The translations under genes were made by a program, and so were the position numbers. The notes below the pieces were generated by a model. It saw only the letters and a list, made by a program, of their open reading frames with translations. It ran no database searches and had not been told where the DNA came from. A stretch of DNA of 64,000 nucleotides from Paenibacillus donghaensis (GTDB lineage: Bacteria; Bacillota; Bacilli; Paenibacillales; Paenibacillaceae): assembly GCF_002192415.1 (NCBI RefSeq), contig NZ_CP021780.1, positions 5,146,001-5,210,000 on the forward strand, read 5' to 3'. This document shows, one piece after another, positions 16,798 through 24,785 of the stretch. Positions within the stretch are counted from its first letter, which is position 1; the number at the start of each line of letters is the position of its first letter.

Positions 16798-17517
16798 TTA
16801 TACCATCTTGTTGAACTCCTTGCGCAGCCGCTTGATTATTCTTTTCTCCAGCCGGGAGATATAGGATTGGGAGATACCCAGCAGATCAGCCACATCCTTC
16901 TGGGTCTTCTCCTCGCCGCCGCGCAGCCCGAACCGCAGCTCCATAATCAACCTTTCCCGTTCGCTCAGCTTCTCCAGCGCCTTCTGCAGCAGCTTGCGGT
17001 CAACCTGTTCTTCAATATTGCGGTAGATGGTGTCGTTCTCCGTGCCTAATACATCCGAGAGCAGAAGCTCATTGCCATCCCAGTCAATATTCAGCGGTTC
17101 ATCAAAAGAGACCTCGCTCCGTGTCTTGTTGTTCCGCCGCAGATACATCAGAATTTCGTTCTCGATGCAGCGGGAGGCGTAGGTAGCCAGCTTGATTTTT
17201 TTCTCCGGATCAAAGGTATTGACCGCTTTGATTAAGCCGATGGCTCCTATCGAAACCAAATCTTCTATGTTGATGCCGGTATTCTCGAATTTGCGGGCAA
17301 TATAGACGACAAGCCGCAGGTTGCGCTCAATCAGCATTGCGCGCACAGCCGCATCGCCACTGGAGAGCCGCTGCAGCAGAAATTCCTCTTCTTCACGTGT
17401 CAGCGGAGGAGGAAGCGCCTCGCTTCCGCCAATATAATAGATTTCCTGGCTCTTCAGCCCCAGCAGAAACAGCATCCGGTAATAGTTTAGCTGCAGTACA
17501 ATTTTCCATTTGACCAT
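16798..17517 (-). CDS. sigE: RNA polymerase pro-sigma-E, early mother-cell factor
   Basis: 239 residues, including the pro-sequence of about 27-29 residues ([20 protein letters not shown] then [19 protein letters not shown]) that holds the factor at the membrane until SpoIIGA cleaves it. Region 2 ([39 protein letters not shown]) and region 4 ([20 protein letters not shown]) are intact. Lies 80 bp downstream of spoIIGA in one operon, which places the substrate next to its protease. Ribosome site GGAGGAAC precedes the ATG. Confidence 0.97.
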   Translation of the reverse strand: MVKWKIVLQLNYYRMLFLLGLKSQEIYYIGGSEALPPPLTREEEEFLLQRLSSGDAAVRAMLIERNLRLVVYIARKFENTGINIEDLVSIGAIGLIKAVNTFDPEKKIKLATYASRCIENEILMYLRRNNKTRSEVSFDEPLNIDWDGNELLLSDVLGTENDTIYRNIEEQVDRKLLQKALEKLSERERLIMELRFGLRGGEEKTQKDVADLLGISQSYISRLEKRIIKRLRKEFNKMV

Positions 17518-17598
17518 TATTGTTCCTCCTTCAAGAGTAGCACGGTTGTCCTGTGAAGCCCTCTGACGCGATTCAGGCTTAAGTGGGGCAGTCGCGGC

Positions 17599-18558
17599 TT
17601 AGGAGAGCACCGCAGCCGCTGTTGCAGCAAGCTCTCCCTGGGTAAGATCAGGATGGATGACCGCACGGTAAGCTCCTTCTCCCGACAGGGTACCGCCATC
17701 CAGCCCGATTAGAACTCTTGTGCATGTATAGGTCTCACTTCCGAGCTTGATCGTCACGAGGTCGGGCTTCAACGCCAGCATAAACGAAGCGCCGCGGTTG
17801 ATGCCCCTGTAAGGCACCAGCCGCATCCGGTCCTGCCAGGCGAACGACTGCCCGTCCGTTTCCAGCAGAAGTCTGTCCGCCCCGTCCTGGGTCAGCCTGC
17901 CCTTCCAGGAGGGCGGCAGCTGCCCCTCCCATAGCGATGCTTCCATCACCATCACCGGAATACGGGTCAGCGGATCACAGAGCCGGTTGCCGGTATCCAG
18001 CAGGCCGGGACAGGTGACGGTGACACCGTCAATATCGACGGTTACCTCACCGATATAGCTGTCCAGTTGCTCTCTGCGGTTCCGCGAAGAATGAACGGCC
18101 TTGAAAATTACCAGCAGCAGGGGCAGCATGACCACCACGAACCAGAATCCGATCTTAAGCTTGTAGGCTTGGCCTCCCGAAGTGGTGAAGACCATCCCGT
18201 TCCAGATCTCGCTTGTGCTCTGCAGCAGATAGTGGACGCCCAATATGCCGCCAGCAGCCATGAAATTAATCATGTAGAAGGCCCCCATGCAGCGTAAATA
18301 TTGCGGCAGACTCTTGAAGCCGAAGGCAACCCACAGCATTAGCACGGACAGTCCGAACTTGATCAGAAAGGTATAGAGAAATGAGAGCTCAGGCACAAAC
18401 ATCATCACCACGTACAGCGCACCGATCACCGCCGAGAGAACCAGCCGCCACCAGGACACTCTCAGCTTGACCAGCCAGCCCGTCAGCCACAGCAGAACTC
18501 CGTCGATCAGCAGATTGGCGGCAAAGATCAAGTCTATATAGACAACCAGTTCATTCAC
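17599..18558 (-). CDS. spoIIGA: Sigma-E processing peptidase SpoIIGA
   Basis: 319 residues from GTG 18558 (NELVVYIDLIFAANLLIDG). Five or six N-terminal membrane spans (about 5-155) are followed by a soluble aspartic-protease domain with D188-T-G in CPGLLDTGNRLCDP; a second family block MRLVPYRGINRG follows. It cleaves pro-sigma-E at the sporulation septum on a signal from SpoIIR. The frame stays open for 144 codons upstream, but that stretch holds the spoIIG promoter and repeated DNA, so it is not part of the protein. The ribosome site before the GTG is weak (GGGCAG). Confidence 0.94.
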   Translation of the reverse strand: MNELVVYIDLIFAANLLIDGVLLWLTGWLVKLRVSWWRLVLSAVIGALYVVMMFVPELSFLYTFLIKFGLSVLMLWVAFGFKSLPQYLRCMGAFYMINFMAAGGILGVHYLLQSTSEIWNGMVFTTSGGQAYKLKIGFWFVVVMLPLLLVIFKAVHSSRNRREQLDSYIGEVTVDIDGVTVTCPGLLDTGNRLCDPLTRIPVMVMEASLWEGQLPPSWKGRLTQDGADRLLLETDGQSFAWQDRMRLVPYRGINRGASFMLALKPDLVTIKLGSETYTCTRVLIGLDGGTLSGEGAYRAVIHPDLTQGELAATAAAVLS

Positions 18559-18628
18559 CTGCCCAGTGGCGGAGTCTGTCCTGAAGCCAGCCGGAAGGAC
18601 CAGGCTCTCTTTTTTGGACGATAAGACT

Positions 18629-18662
18629 AGTATAGGAACTAGCGGTTTCAAAGTCTGTCTAA
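18629..18662 (-). promoter_or_regulatory. spoIIG promoter with long spacer (Spo0A-dependent type)
   Basis: Minus strand -10 TATACT (18629-18634) and -35 TAGACA (18656-18661) or TTAGAC (18657-18662), i.e. a spacer of 21 or 22 bp. B. subtilis spoIIG is known for a 22-bp spacer that makes it dependent on Spo0A. It lies ~70 bp before the spoIIGA start. Confidence 0.6.
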
Positions 18663-18687
18663 ACCTGGGGGCATTGTTGCGGTTTTT

Positions 18688-18694
18688 TTGTCGA
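18688..18694 (+). promoter_or_regulatory. Spo0A binding site (0A box)
   Basis: TGTCGAA on the plus strand (TTCGACA in the direction of spoIIGA transcription) is a perfect 0A box about 26 bp upstream of the spoIIG -35. Only this one consensus box is evident; beyond ~18700 the sequence turns into a dispersed repeat. Confidence 0.6.
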
Positions 18695-18699
18695 ACTTT

Positions 18700-18776
18700 C
18701 GATCCCTCCCAAACCCTCCCTTCCAAGGGAGGGCCCCAAAGGGCTCTGCCCTCTGGACTCCTGCAAGCTTGGCGAA
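18700..18776. repeat. Dispersed C/G-rich element, copy 2
   Basis: Same family as 10603-10680, in opposite orientation: CCCTCCCTTCCAAGGGAGGG, CCCCAAAGGGCTCTGCCCTC, TGGACTCCTGCAAGC. It begins immediately upstream of the 0A box. No open reading frame with gene-like features is associated with it. Confidence 0.85.
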
Positions 18777-18909
18777 TGAGTCTGGCGGTACTGTGATTAG
18801 GGGGCTTGGGAGGGGGAGCGCTTATCCCTTCGGTACCGCTTGGACGCCGCTGGGGATGGCCGTGGACTCCCTTACGGGATGCACGGCCGAAGGTTAAGGT
18901 CAAAGACGA

Positions 18910-18984
18910 GCTGTTCCTGCGGAATGCGCAAGACCTTCTTAAGAGCGAGTGCGGGCTGTTCCTGCGGAATGCGCAAGACCTTAG
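18910..18984. repeat. 45-bp tandem repeat, 1.6 copies
   Basis: The 28-nt string beginning GCTGTTCCTGCGGAATGCGC occurs at 18910-18937 and again, unchanged, at 18955-18982. On the minus strand it would encode two RSCAFRRNS motifs, but this is upstream of the spoIIG promoter and I do not consider it coding. Confidence 0.85.
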
Positions 18985-18987
18985 CCA

Positions 18988-19028
18988 CAAAAAAATACCG
19001 TCCTCTGTAAGAGGCGGTATCCGTTTCT
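18988..19028 (-). terminator. Hairpin repeat with terminator form
   Basis: Minus strand ATACCGCCTCT, loop TAC, AGAGGACGGTAT (one bulged A), then TTTTTTTG. Its core CCGTCCTCTGTAAGAGGC is shared with the end of yteA (6.13 kb). No minus-strand gene ends nearby, so it may act as a second barrier behind the ftsZ terminator. Confidence 0.6.
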
Positions 19029-19265
19029 TAAAGACTTAGGCTCAGTGAGGATATAGCAGTCAGATCTTCAATCCACAAGCGGAATTCCTGTTATGAACAC
19101 TCTGACTGCCATCACAGACACATTTATAGAGAAGCCATACAGCTAATAGGTCTCTGAATGGGGTATAACAAGGTTACAGGGACTCGAACAGCTAATTTCA
19201 CTCATCGTTCCAATTGCATTATGTCCGGATGAATCAGAGTTAAAAGTATAAAATTCCAGAATTTA

Positions 19266-19447
19266 GCGGACTAAGGAGCCCCTATTTACTGTAAACATGC
19301 GGTTTTAAAGGACTAACGGACTCAGGAGCTCTTATACCACAGAAACCGCTCTGTTCAGTGCCTGTTTTGAAGATATAGCGGCTATACAGTCCGCAAGACT
19401 TGAAATCATCGCAGAAATGAAGATATAAGGGCTATACGGTCCGCAAG
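19266..19447. repeat. Array of ~22-bp units with 50-bp period, two direct then two inverted (type B)
   Basis: Units GCGGACTAAGGAGCCCCTAT (19266) and ACGGACTCAGGAGCTCTTAT (19316) are 50 bp apart. Units TATAGCGGCTATACAGTCCGC and TATAAGGGCTATACGGTCCGC follow on the same strand at ~19374 and ~19424, again 50 bp apart; they resemble the reverse complement of the first pair. Possibly a degenerate fifth unit near 19218. No gene is supported in 19029-19504. Confidence 0.7.
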
Positions 19448-19497
19448 CACCCATTAACCTTCTACAACCTCATGGAGGCTTAAGTAGTAGCTTTCAT

Positions 19498-19551
19498 TTA
19501 AAAAAAGCACCGTATGGCTTTAGCTGATTCAGCTAAAGCCATACGGTGCTT
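19498..19551 (-). terminator. ftsZ terminator
   Basis: A 23-bp perfect inverted repeat (arms 19529-19551 and 19505-19527, one central base) followed on the minus strand by TTTTTTT, 42 bp after the ftsZ stop. Confidence 0.95.
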
Positions 19552-19592
19552 CTTACATAACTAGACTTCCTACACTACAACGACCGGAATAT

Positions 19593-20711
19593 CTAGTCGT
19601 TGTTGCCGCGTGTGCGGTTGCGCAGGAAGGTTGGGATATCCAGCTGGTCCGAGGCAGTCTGGTTGCCGAACGGACGCAGATTGGCGTTCTTGTCAGGGGC
19701 CGGCTGTTGTTCATTGCCGCTGGCCGCAGGACGGCGGTTCGGCGCAACCGGTGAAGGCTTGTGCTCAAAACCGGTGGCAATTACGGTTACCTTGATCTCA
19801 TCCTTCATGCTGTCTTCAATGATGGCACCAAAGATCATGTTCACTTCCGGATCGGAAGCCGAGGTAACTATCTCTGCCGCTTCATTCACTTCATACAAGG
19901 AAAGGTTGGAGCCGCCGGTAATATTCATAATGACTCCGCGTGCGCCTTCGATTGACGTTTCCAGGAGTGGACTCATGATAGCCTTGCGTGCCGCTTCGGA
20001 TGCACGGTTCTCGCCTGCTGCAATCCCGATACCCATCAGGGCAGAGCCGCGTTCAGTCATAATTGTCTTCACATCGGCAAAGTCAAGGTTGATCAGACCC
20101 GGTACTGCGATCAAGTCAGAGATACCCTGAACAGCCTGCCTCAGCACATTGTCCGCTTCGCGGAATGCTTCCAGCATCGGTGTTTTCTTGTCTACAATTT
20201 CCAGCAATCGGTCGTTGGGAATAACAATTAAGGTATCAACCTTCTCCTTAAGCGCTTCAATTCCCAGCTCCGCCTGGTTGGAGCGTTTGCGTCCTTCAAA
20301 GGTAAACGGGCGTGTTACCACACCTACCGTCAAAGCTCCGCATTCTCTCGCTATCTCAGCTATAACAGGCGCTGCTCCCGTTCCTGTACCGCCGCCCATC
20401 CCTGCGGTCACAAAAACCATGTCTGCACCTTTAAGCGTATTAGAAATCAAATCGCGGGATTCCTCGGCCGCTTTCTTGCCCACTTCCGGGTTGGCTCCTG
20501 CACCCAGTCCGCGGGTCAGCTTGTCCCCGATTTGCAGCTTGTGCTCCGATTTGGCCATATGCAGCGCTTGGGCATCTGTATTCACTGTAATAAATTCAAC
20601 ACCCTGAACGCCGTTCTCAATCATCCGGTTGACAGCATTGCTTCCGCCGCCGCCTACGCCGATGACTTTAATTTGCGCCAAGCTCTCCATTTCAAAATCA
20701 AATTCCAACAT
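19593..20711 (-). CDS. ftsZ: Cell division GTPase FtsZ
   Basis: 372 residues. Tubulin-like GTPase that forms the Z ring. GTP-binding blocks: [13 protein letters not shown] (18-30) and the signature GGGTGTG at 106-112; T7 loop region [11 protein letters not shown]. The variable linker (~315-355) ends in the conserved C-terminal peptide DIPTFLRNR, which binds FtsA and SepF, followed by a basic tail. Start at ATG 20711 ([15 protein letters not shown]), the usual N-terminus, with GGGGGAG ~10 nt upstream. Cotranscribed with ftsA. Confidence 0.98.
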   Translation of the reverse strand: MLEFDFEMESLAQIKVIGVGGGGSNAVNRMIENGVQGVEFITVNTDAQALHMAKSEHKLQIGDKLTRGLGAGANPEVGKKAAEESRDLISNTLKGADMVFVTAGMGGGTGTGAAPVIAEIARECGALTVGVVTRPFTFEGRKRSNQAELGIEALKEKVDTLIVIPNDRLLEIVDKKTPMLEAFREADNVLRQAVQGISDLIAVPGLINLDFADVKTIMTERGSALMGIGIAAGENRASEAARKAIMSPLLETSIEGARGVIMNITGGSNLSLYEVNEAAEIVTSASDPEVNMIFGAIIEDSMKDEIKVTVIATGFEHKPSPVAPNRRPAASGNEQQPAPDKNANLRPFGNQTASDQLDIPTFLRNRTRGNND

Positions 20712-20774
20712 ATTGTTCCATCTCCCCCTAGAATAGTGCTTGGATGGCCGGTCCAAGTATATCTGGACTTACAC

Positions 20775-22037
20775 TTATATAAACTCGCTGAACATATTCT
20801 TTAGACGCTCTACCAAACCCGGCTTAGCTGTGGAAGCCTGATTCTGAACCGCAGGCTGCTTGCTCCGGTTAACCGTCTTCTTGTTGCCGCTGGAAGGGTT
20901 GCTGCGTCCGCGGTGTCTGCGGACAATGGTATGCAGAATGCCGACACCGCCGGTGAAGCCAGGGTCGCGCACGCCAATATAATCAGGAACAGCAACACGT
21001 ACGGAAGCAGCCAGTTCTGTTTGGGCCGCTTTCAGAACGCCCGGCATGGATACAGTACCACCCGTTAGTATATAACCTCCCGGAAGCTCATTGTAACCAA
21101 GCCGCTTGACTTCCTGACGAATCAGGTGGAAGATTTCCTGGACTCTTGGCTCAATAATTGCCGCCAGATCCTCCTGGTTGAATTCCTTCTCGACGTTGCT
21201 GCCGATCCGCACGACCTTGAACACTACATCCGCAGCCGCATCGTCAATCCAGGCGCAGCCATACTTCAGCTTCACCTTCTCGGCTTGGTCGGTTAATGTC
21301 CGCAGTCCGTAGGCAATATCGTTGGTTACAAATTCTCCCCCGATCGGAATGGTGGAGGTTGCGCAAAGGGAACCCTCTTCATATACGGCTATCGTTGTTG
21401 AGCCTGCACCAATATCGACCAGCACCGCTCCCATGGATTTCTCATCCTTGGAAAGCGCTAATCCGCCGGCTCCCAGAGACATCAGCACCAGATCCTTGAC
21501 CTTCAGTCCTGACTTCTCTACACAACGCAGCAGATTATGTATGGGCGTCTTGGCCCCGGTTATGATCGTAGCCTCAACCTCCAGGCGAACGCCGATCATT
21601 CCGCGCGGGTCCTGAATGCCTTCAAGGCCATCAACGATATATTGCTTGGCGACCACATCGATCACTTCACGCTCCGGAGGCAAGGCGATCACTTCCGCAG
21701 CCTTGATTACGCGGTCAATATCGTCCTCGCCGATCTCACGGTCTTCATTCTGAACGGCTACAACGCCGTGGCTCGATTGAAGGCCGATATGATTGCCGGA
21801 AATGCCTACGTAAACCTCGGATATTTGAATACCGACCATTTGCTCTGCATGATCTACAGCGCTTTTGATCGATTGCACAGTTTGGTCGATATCTACAATC
21901 GCGCCTTTGCGTATTCCTTCCGAATCAGCAGACCCAACGCCAATAATATTAAAGGTTCCATTGGTAACTTCCCCAATTATTGCCCGAACTTTGGATGTAC
22001 CGATGTCCAAACTAACAATGATGTCATTGTTGCTCAA
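20775..22037 (-). CDS. ftsA: Cell division protein FtsA
   Basis: 420 residues, actin-like ATPase tethering FtsZ to the membrane. Phosphate-1 block IVSLDIGTSKVRAIIGEV near the N-terminus; SHMA-domain region (residues ~85-165); phosphate-2 VLVDIGAGSTTIAVYEEG; adenosine block GYILTGGTVSMPGVL. After a basic linker the C-terminal amphipathic helix VERLKNMFSEFI binds the membrane. Starts with TTG 22037; AGGAGG is 11 nt upstream. The ylxW, ylxX and sbp genes that precede ftsA in B. subtilis are not here. Confidence 0.97.
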   Translation of the reverse strand: MSNNDIIVSLDIGTSKVRAIIGEVTNGTFNIIGVGSADSEGIRKGAIVDIDQTVQSIKSAVDHAEQMVGIQISEVYVGISGNHIGLQSSHGVVAVQNEDREIGEDDIDRVIKAAEVIALPPEREVIDVVAKQYIVDGLEGIQDPRGMIGVRLEVEATIITGAKTPIHNLLRCVEKSGLKVKDLVLMSLGAGGLALSKDEKSMGAVLVDIGAGSTTIAVYEEGSLCATSTIPIGGEFVTNDIAYGLRTLTDQAEKVKLKYGCAWIDDAAADVVFKVVRIGSNVEKEFNQEDLAAIIEPRVQEIFHLIRQEVKRLGYNELPGGYILTGGTVSMPGVLKAAQTELAASVRVAVPDYIGVRDPGFTGGVGILHTIVRRHRGRSNPSSGNKKTVNRSKQPAVQNQASTAKPGLVERLKNMFSEFI

Positions 22038-22397
22038 GCCCTATGGCACCTCCTGTAATTATCATAATAAATTTCAGTAATGCTTGTGAAGCATCATCCC
22101 GGTCCCGGGAAACGTCTCTGTACATATTCAACATACCTAATCCTTTCCCTCTTTTTTCTACAAATTTTTTGAGTGGAATTATATTACAAGACTCCAAACG
22201 TGACCAGTCGTTCCTTCATTCACAAAAGAATGACTTATATCTCAAAAAATAGAAGCGAATACAGTGATTTATTCCAAATTATAGGCTTAAATTTCACAAA
22301 AATCCGAAGAAAAAAGAGGGATGCGGTTGGATGCCAGTAAAATTGATTGTATCATTTTTTTGAGCTTATTAGTAGGGACTATTTGCTCTTGCAAGAG
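22038..22397 (-). promoter_or_regulatory. ftsAZ promoter region (360-bp gap)
   Basis: This A+T-rich gap has no gene. Minus strand TGGTCA (22201-22206), 17 nt, TATAAT (22178-22183) is the best sigma-A candidate, ~140 bp before ftsA. A second TATAAT (22278-22283) lacks a good -35. A sigma-H promoter, known for B. subtilis ftsAZ, could not be assigned with confidence. Confidence 0.5.
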
Positions 22398-23210
22398 TTA
22401 GTTGTCCGAAATATCCGACTGATCTGCCTTATTCTCGTTCTCCGCAGTGGGCTCCCCTTCACTTTCCCCATCCTTATTGTCAACCTTGATCTGGAAAGGA
22501 ACATATGAGTCCGCTTCCAGCATCTTGATCAGCCCCGGCTCCTCGGTTTCTATGACCTGATTCAGGTAGGACACCTTGCTCTTCAGCAGCGAAATGGCCG
22601 TAATGACCTCGAAGCGCGAACGGGTGTACAGCTTGATCCGGTCCGGAAAAGACAATGTTGGTGAAGGCACGATTTCGGAAATATCGCTGGTCAGCTCATT
22701 CGGGATATCCGCCAGCGCCTTGCTGAGCTTAGCCTTGTTGGGGTCGGAATCCTTCCAGTTGGTCAGAATCGGCTTCTCCACGGCAATTCCGGTCTGGTTG
22801 ATCGGAACCGCAGCACCGCTTGAGAGGATCGCCTTCAGACTGCCTGATTGATCCAGTTCATAGGCCACCGCCGGGAATTCCTCGATGCTAACCGAGATAA
22901 TCCCCGGAAACTGCTTGTCCACCACCGCTTTTTGGACAGTCTTCAGCTCCATCAATGATGCGGAGAGCTTGCCGCCGGACACGGCAAAGAACTGTCCATT
23001 CAGCTCAAGTCCGCTCTTCGCCAGCAGTTCCTCGCGAGAGGTGTATTTGTTGCCGGTGAACTTGATCTCCGTAATCTGGCTGACGGACGAACGGAAGAAG
23101 ATTACAACCAGCAGCGCAATAAACAGCAGTAGCAGAATTACCGTAATCTTCCGGCTTATTTTTCTTGGGGGCTTGTCCTCTTTAAGAAGAGGTAAACGGG
23201 TTGTTGTCAT
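22398..23210 (-). CDS. divIB: Cell division protein DivIB/FtsQ
   Basis: 270 residues. Short basic cytoplasmic tail (KEDKPPRKISRK), one membrane span (about 24-44: ITVILLLLFIALLVVIFF), then the POTRA domain (ITEIKFTGNKYTSREELLAKS) and beta domain (GIISVSIEEFPAVAYELDQ, YLNQVIETE). It recruits and stabilises FtsL and DivIC in the divisome. Chosen start is ATG 23210 with GGAG 8 nt upstream. The longer open frame would include the hairpin at 23232-23270. Acidic C-terminal tail. Confidence 0.92.
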   Translation of the reverse strand: MTTTRLPLLKEDKPPRKISRKITVILLLLFIALLVVIFFRSSVSQITEIKFTGNKYTSREELLAKSGLELNGQFFAVSGGKLSASLMELKTVQKAVVDKQFPGIISVSIEEFPAVAYELDQSGSLKAILSSGAAVPINQTGIAVEKPILTNWKDSDPNKAKLSKALADIPNELTSDISEIVPSPTLSFPDRIKLYTRSRFEVITAISLLKSKVSYLNQVIETEEPGLIKMLEADSYVPFQIKVDNKDGESEGEPTAENENKADQSDISDN

Positions 23211-23231
23211 TCTCATATCTCCGTAATAAGG

Positions 23232-23270
23232 CCCTGTCTCCTCCTGCATAGGCCAAGGAAGGAGACAGGG
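23232..23270 (-). other. Stem-loop between murA and divIB
   Basis: CCCTGTCTCC and GGAGACAGGG form a perfect 10-bp stem with a 19-nt loop between the murA stop and the divIB ribosome site. No T run follows, so it is not a classic terminator; it may affect message stability or divIB translation. Confidence 0.55.
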
Positions 23271-23274
23271 AGCT

Positions 23275-24558
23275 TTAGTTGGCCAAATCAAACGGTCCCG
23301 GTACGGGCACCTTGCGGCTGATGCGTGCGCCCAGCTTCTGAAACAACAGCTCAATTCCGTCATATCCCCGGTCAATATGATGTGCCTGCTCCACCACGGT
23401 TGTGCCCTCTGCCGCAAGTCCGGCAATCACCAGTGCTGCGCCGGCCCGCAGGTCGGTAGCTTCCACGGTGGCTCCGTACAGACGCTGCACCCCGCGGATA
23501 AAAGCACGGTTCAGATCGATGGAAATATCCGCGCCCATCCGGGCCATCTCCTCTACATGCTTGAAGCGCCCTTCAAAGACGGTCTCCTTGATTACACTGA
23601 AACCATCCGCCAGTGACAGCAGCACCATGAACTGGGACTGCAGATCCGTCGGGAAGGAGGGGTAGGGAGAGGTTACAATTCTCTGCACCGCACGGGGACG
23701 CCCCATGCAGCTAACATTAATTATATCATTGCATACTGTGATTTGAACACCAGCCCGCTTCAGCACGTGAATCAGCGAGGTCAGGTGACCGGCATTGGTG
23801 TGGGTCAGCGTCACATTGCCCCGTGTAGCTGCAGCCGCGATCATGACAGTTCCGGCTACAATACGGTCGGGAATGACTTCATAAGTACAGGGATATAATC
23901 GCTCCACCCCTTGTATAGTAATGGTATCCGTTCCCGCACCCATGATCTGGGCCCCCATTTTGTTCAAAAAATACTGCAAATCCTGAATCTCCGGTTCTCT
24001 GGCTGCCCCCGAAATGGTGGTTGTGCCCTCCGCCATCGCGGCAGCCATCATAATATTCTCCGTCGCTCCCACGCTGGGATAGTCAAGATGAATATCATTG
24101 CCGCTCAGCCGCTCAGCCCGGCAGGAGATCCGGCCGTTATTCTCCTCAATCTCCGCTCCAAGCGCCTGCAGGCCCTGAAGATGGAGATCAATCTTGCGTT
24201 CCCCGATCGCACAGCCTCCCGGCTGGTAGATCGTCACCTCGCCGAATCTGGACAGCAGCGGGCCCATCAGAAAAATAGAAGACCTCATCTGCCGCATTAA
24301 ATCTTCCGGTACATGGGAGGTCCCCAGCAGTGATGTGTCAATGGTCACCGTTTCTTCATGATGCGTGCATCTGCAGCCAAGACGCTCCAGTATATCCAGC
24401 ATGGTCTCGATGTCCAGCAGCTTCGGCACATTATGCAGTGAGTGAACTCCTTCGGCCAGCAGGCTTGCCGCCAATATCGGCAGCGCCGCATTTTTTGCTC
24501 CATGGATACGAATGGTGCCTGACAGGGGACTGCCACCCTCAATCACCAATTTGTCCAA
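23275..24558 (-). CDS. murA: UDP-N-acetylglucosamine 1-carboxyvinyltransferase
   Basis: 427 residues. First committed step of peptidoglycan synthesis: transfers enolpyruvate from PEP to UDP-GlcNAc. The nucleophile is C116 in YQPGGCAIGERKIDLH, the fosfomycin target. Starts GGSPLSGTIRIHGAKNAALP; ends EGTTVVEQAHHIDRGYDG. Initiates with TTG 24558, GGAGGTG 7 nt upstream; no ATG is suitably placed. In B. subtilis the position between murG and divIB is held by murB; murB is not in this window. Confidence 0.96.
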   Translation of the reverse strand: MDKLVIEGGSPLSGTIRIHGAKNAALPILAASLLAEGVHSLHNVPKLLDIETMLDILERLGCRCTHHEETVTIDTSLLGTSHVPEDLMRQMRSSIFLMGPLLSRFGEVTIYQPGGCAIGERKIDLHLQGLQALGAEIEENNGRISCRAERLSGNDIHLDYPSVGATENIMMAAAMAEGTTTISGAAREPEIQDLQYFLNKMGAQIMGAGTDTITIQGVERLYPCTYEVIPDRIVAGTVMIAAAATRGNVTLTHTNAGHLTSLIHVLKRAGVQITVCNDIINVSCMGRPRAVQRIVTSPYPSFPTDLQSQFMVLLSLADGFSVIKETVFEGRFKHVEEMARMGADISIDLNRAFIRGVQRLYGATVEATDLRAGAALVIAGLAAEGTTVVEQAHHIDRGYDGIELLFQKLGARISRKVPVPGPFDLAN

Positions 24559-24785
24559 TGTATCACCTCCGAGATTACCGCTCACCCACCACAAGCACTT
24601 CTTAGTGCCTACATCCGGCTTTAGGGCGCAGCGTGATGCTGCACTCCCTATCCGTTGTTCGGCAAGCGCTCTGGGTGATTGTCACGATTATAGGATTATC
24701 CTATGTCGGTTGGCTCGGGTGTGTGACAGTGGCAGCCACTAACGAAATTTCACGCTTAGAGCCCTGCTTGATGTGGCCTGATAGT

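Noticed and set aside
19266..19447. CRISPR array
   Set aside because: Unit copies differ at many positions and half are inverted, which CRISPR repeats are not.
22398..23426. Long form of DivIB starting at 23426
   Set aside because: The extra 72 residues overlap murA and the 10-bp stem-loop, have no DivIB-like character, and a good ribosome site precedes the internal ATG at 23210.
24595..24785. Possible small gene or RNA in the murA-murG gap
   Set aside because: No open frame with a ribosome site, no hairpin of note and no repeat could be supported.
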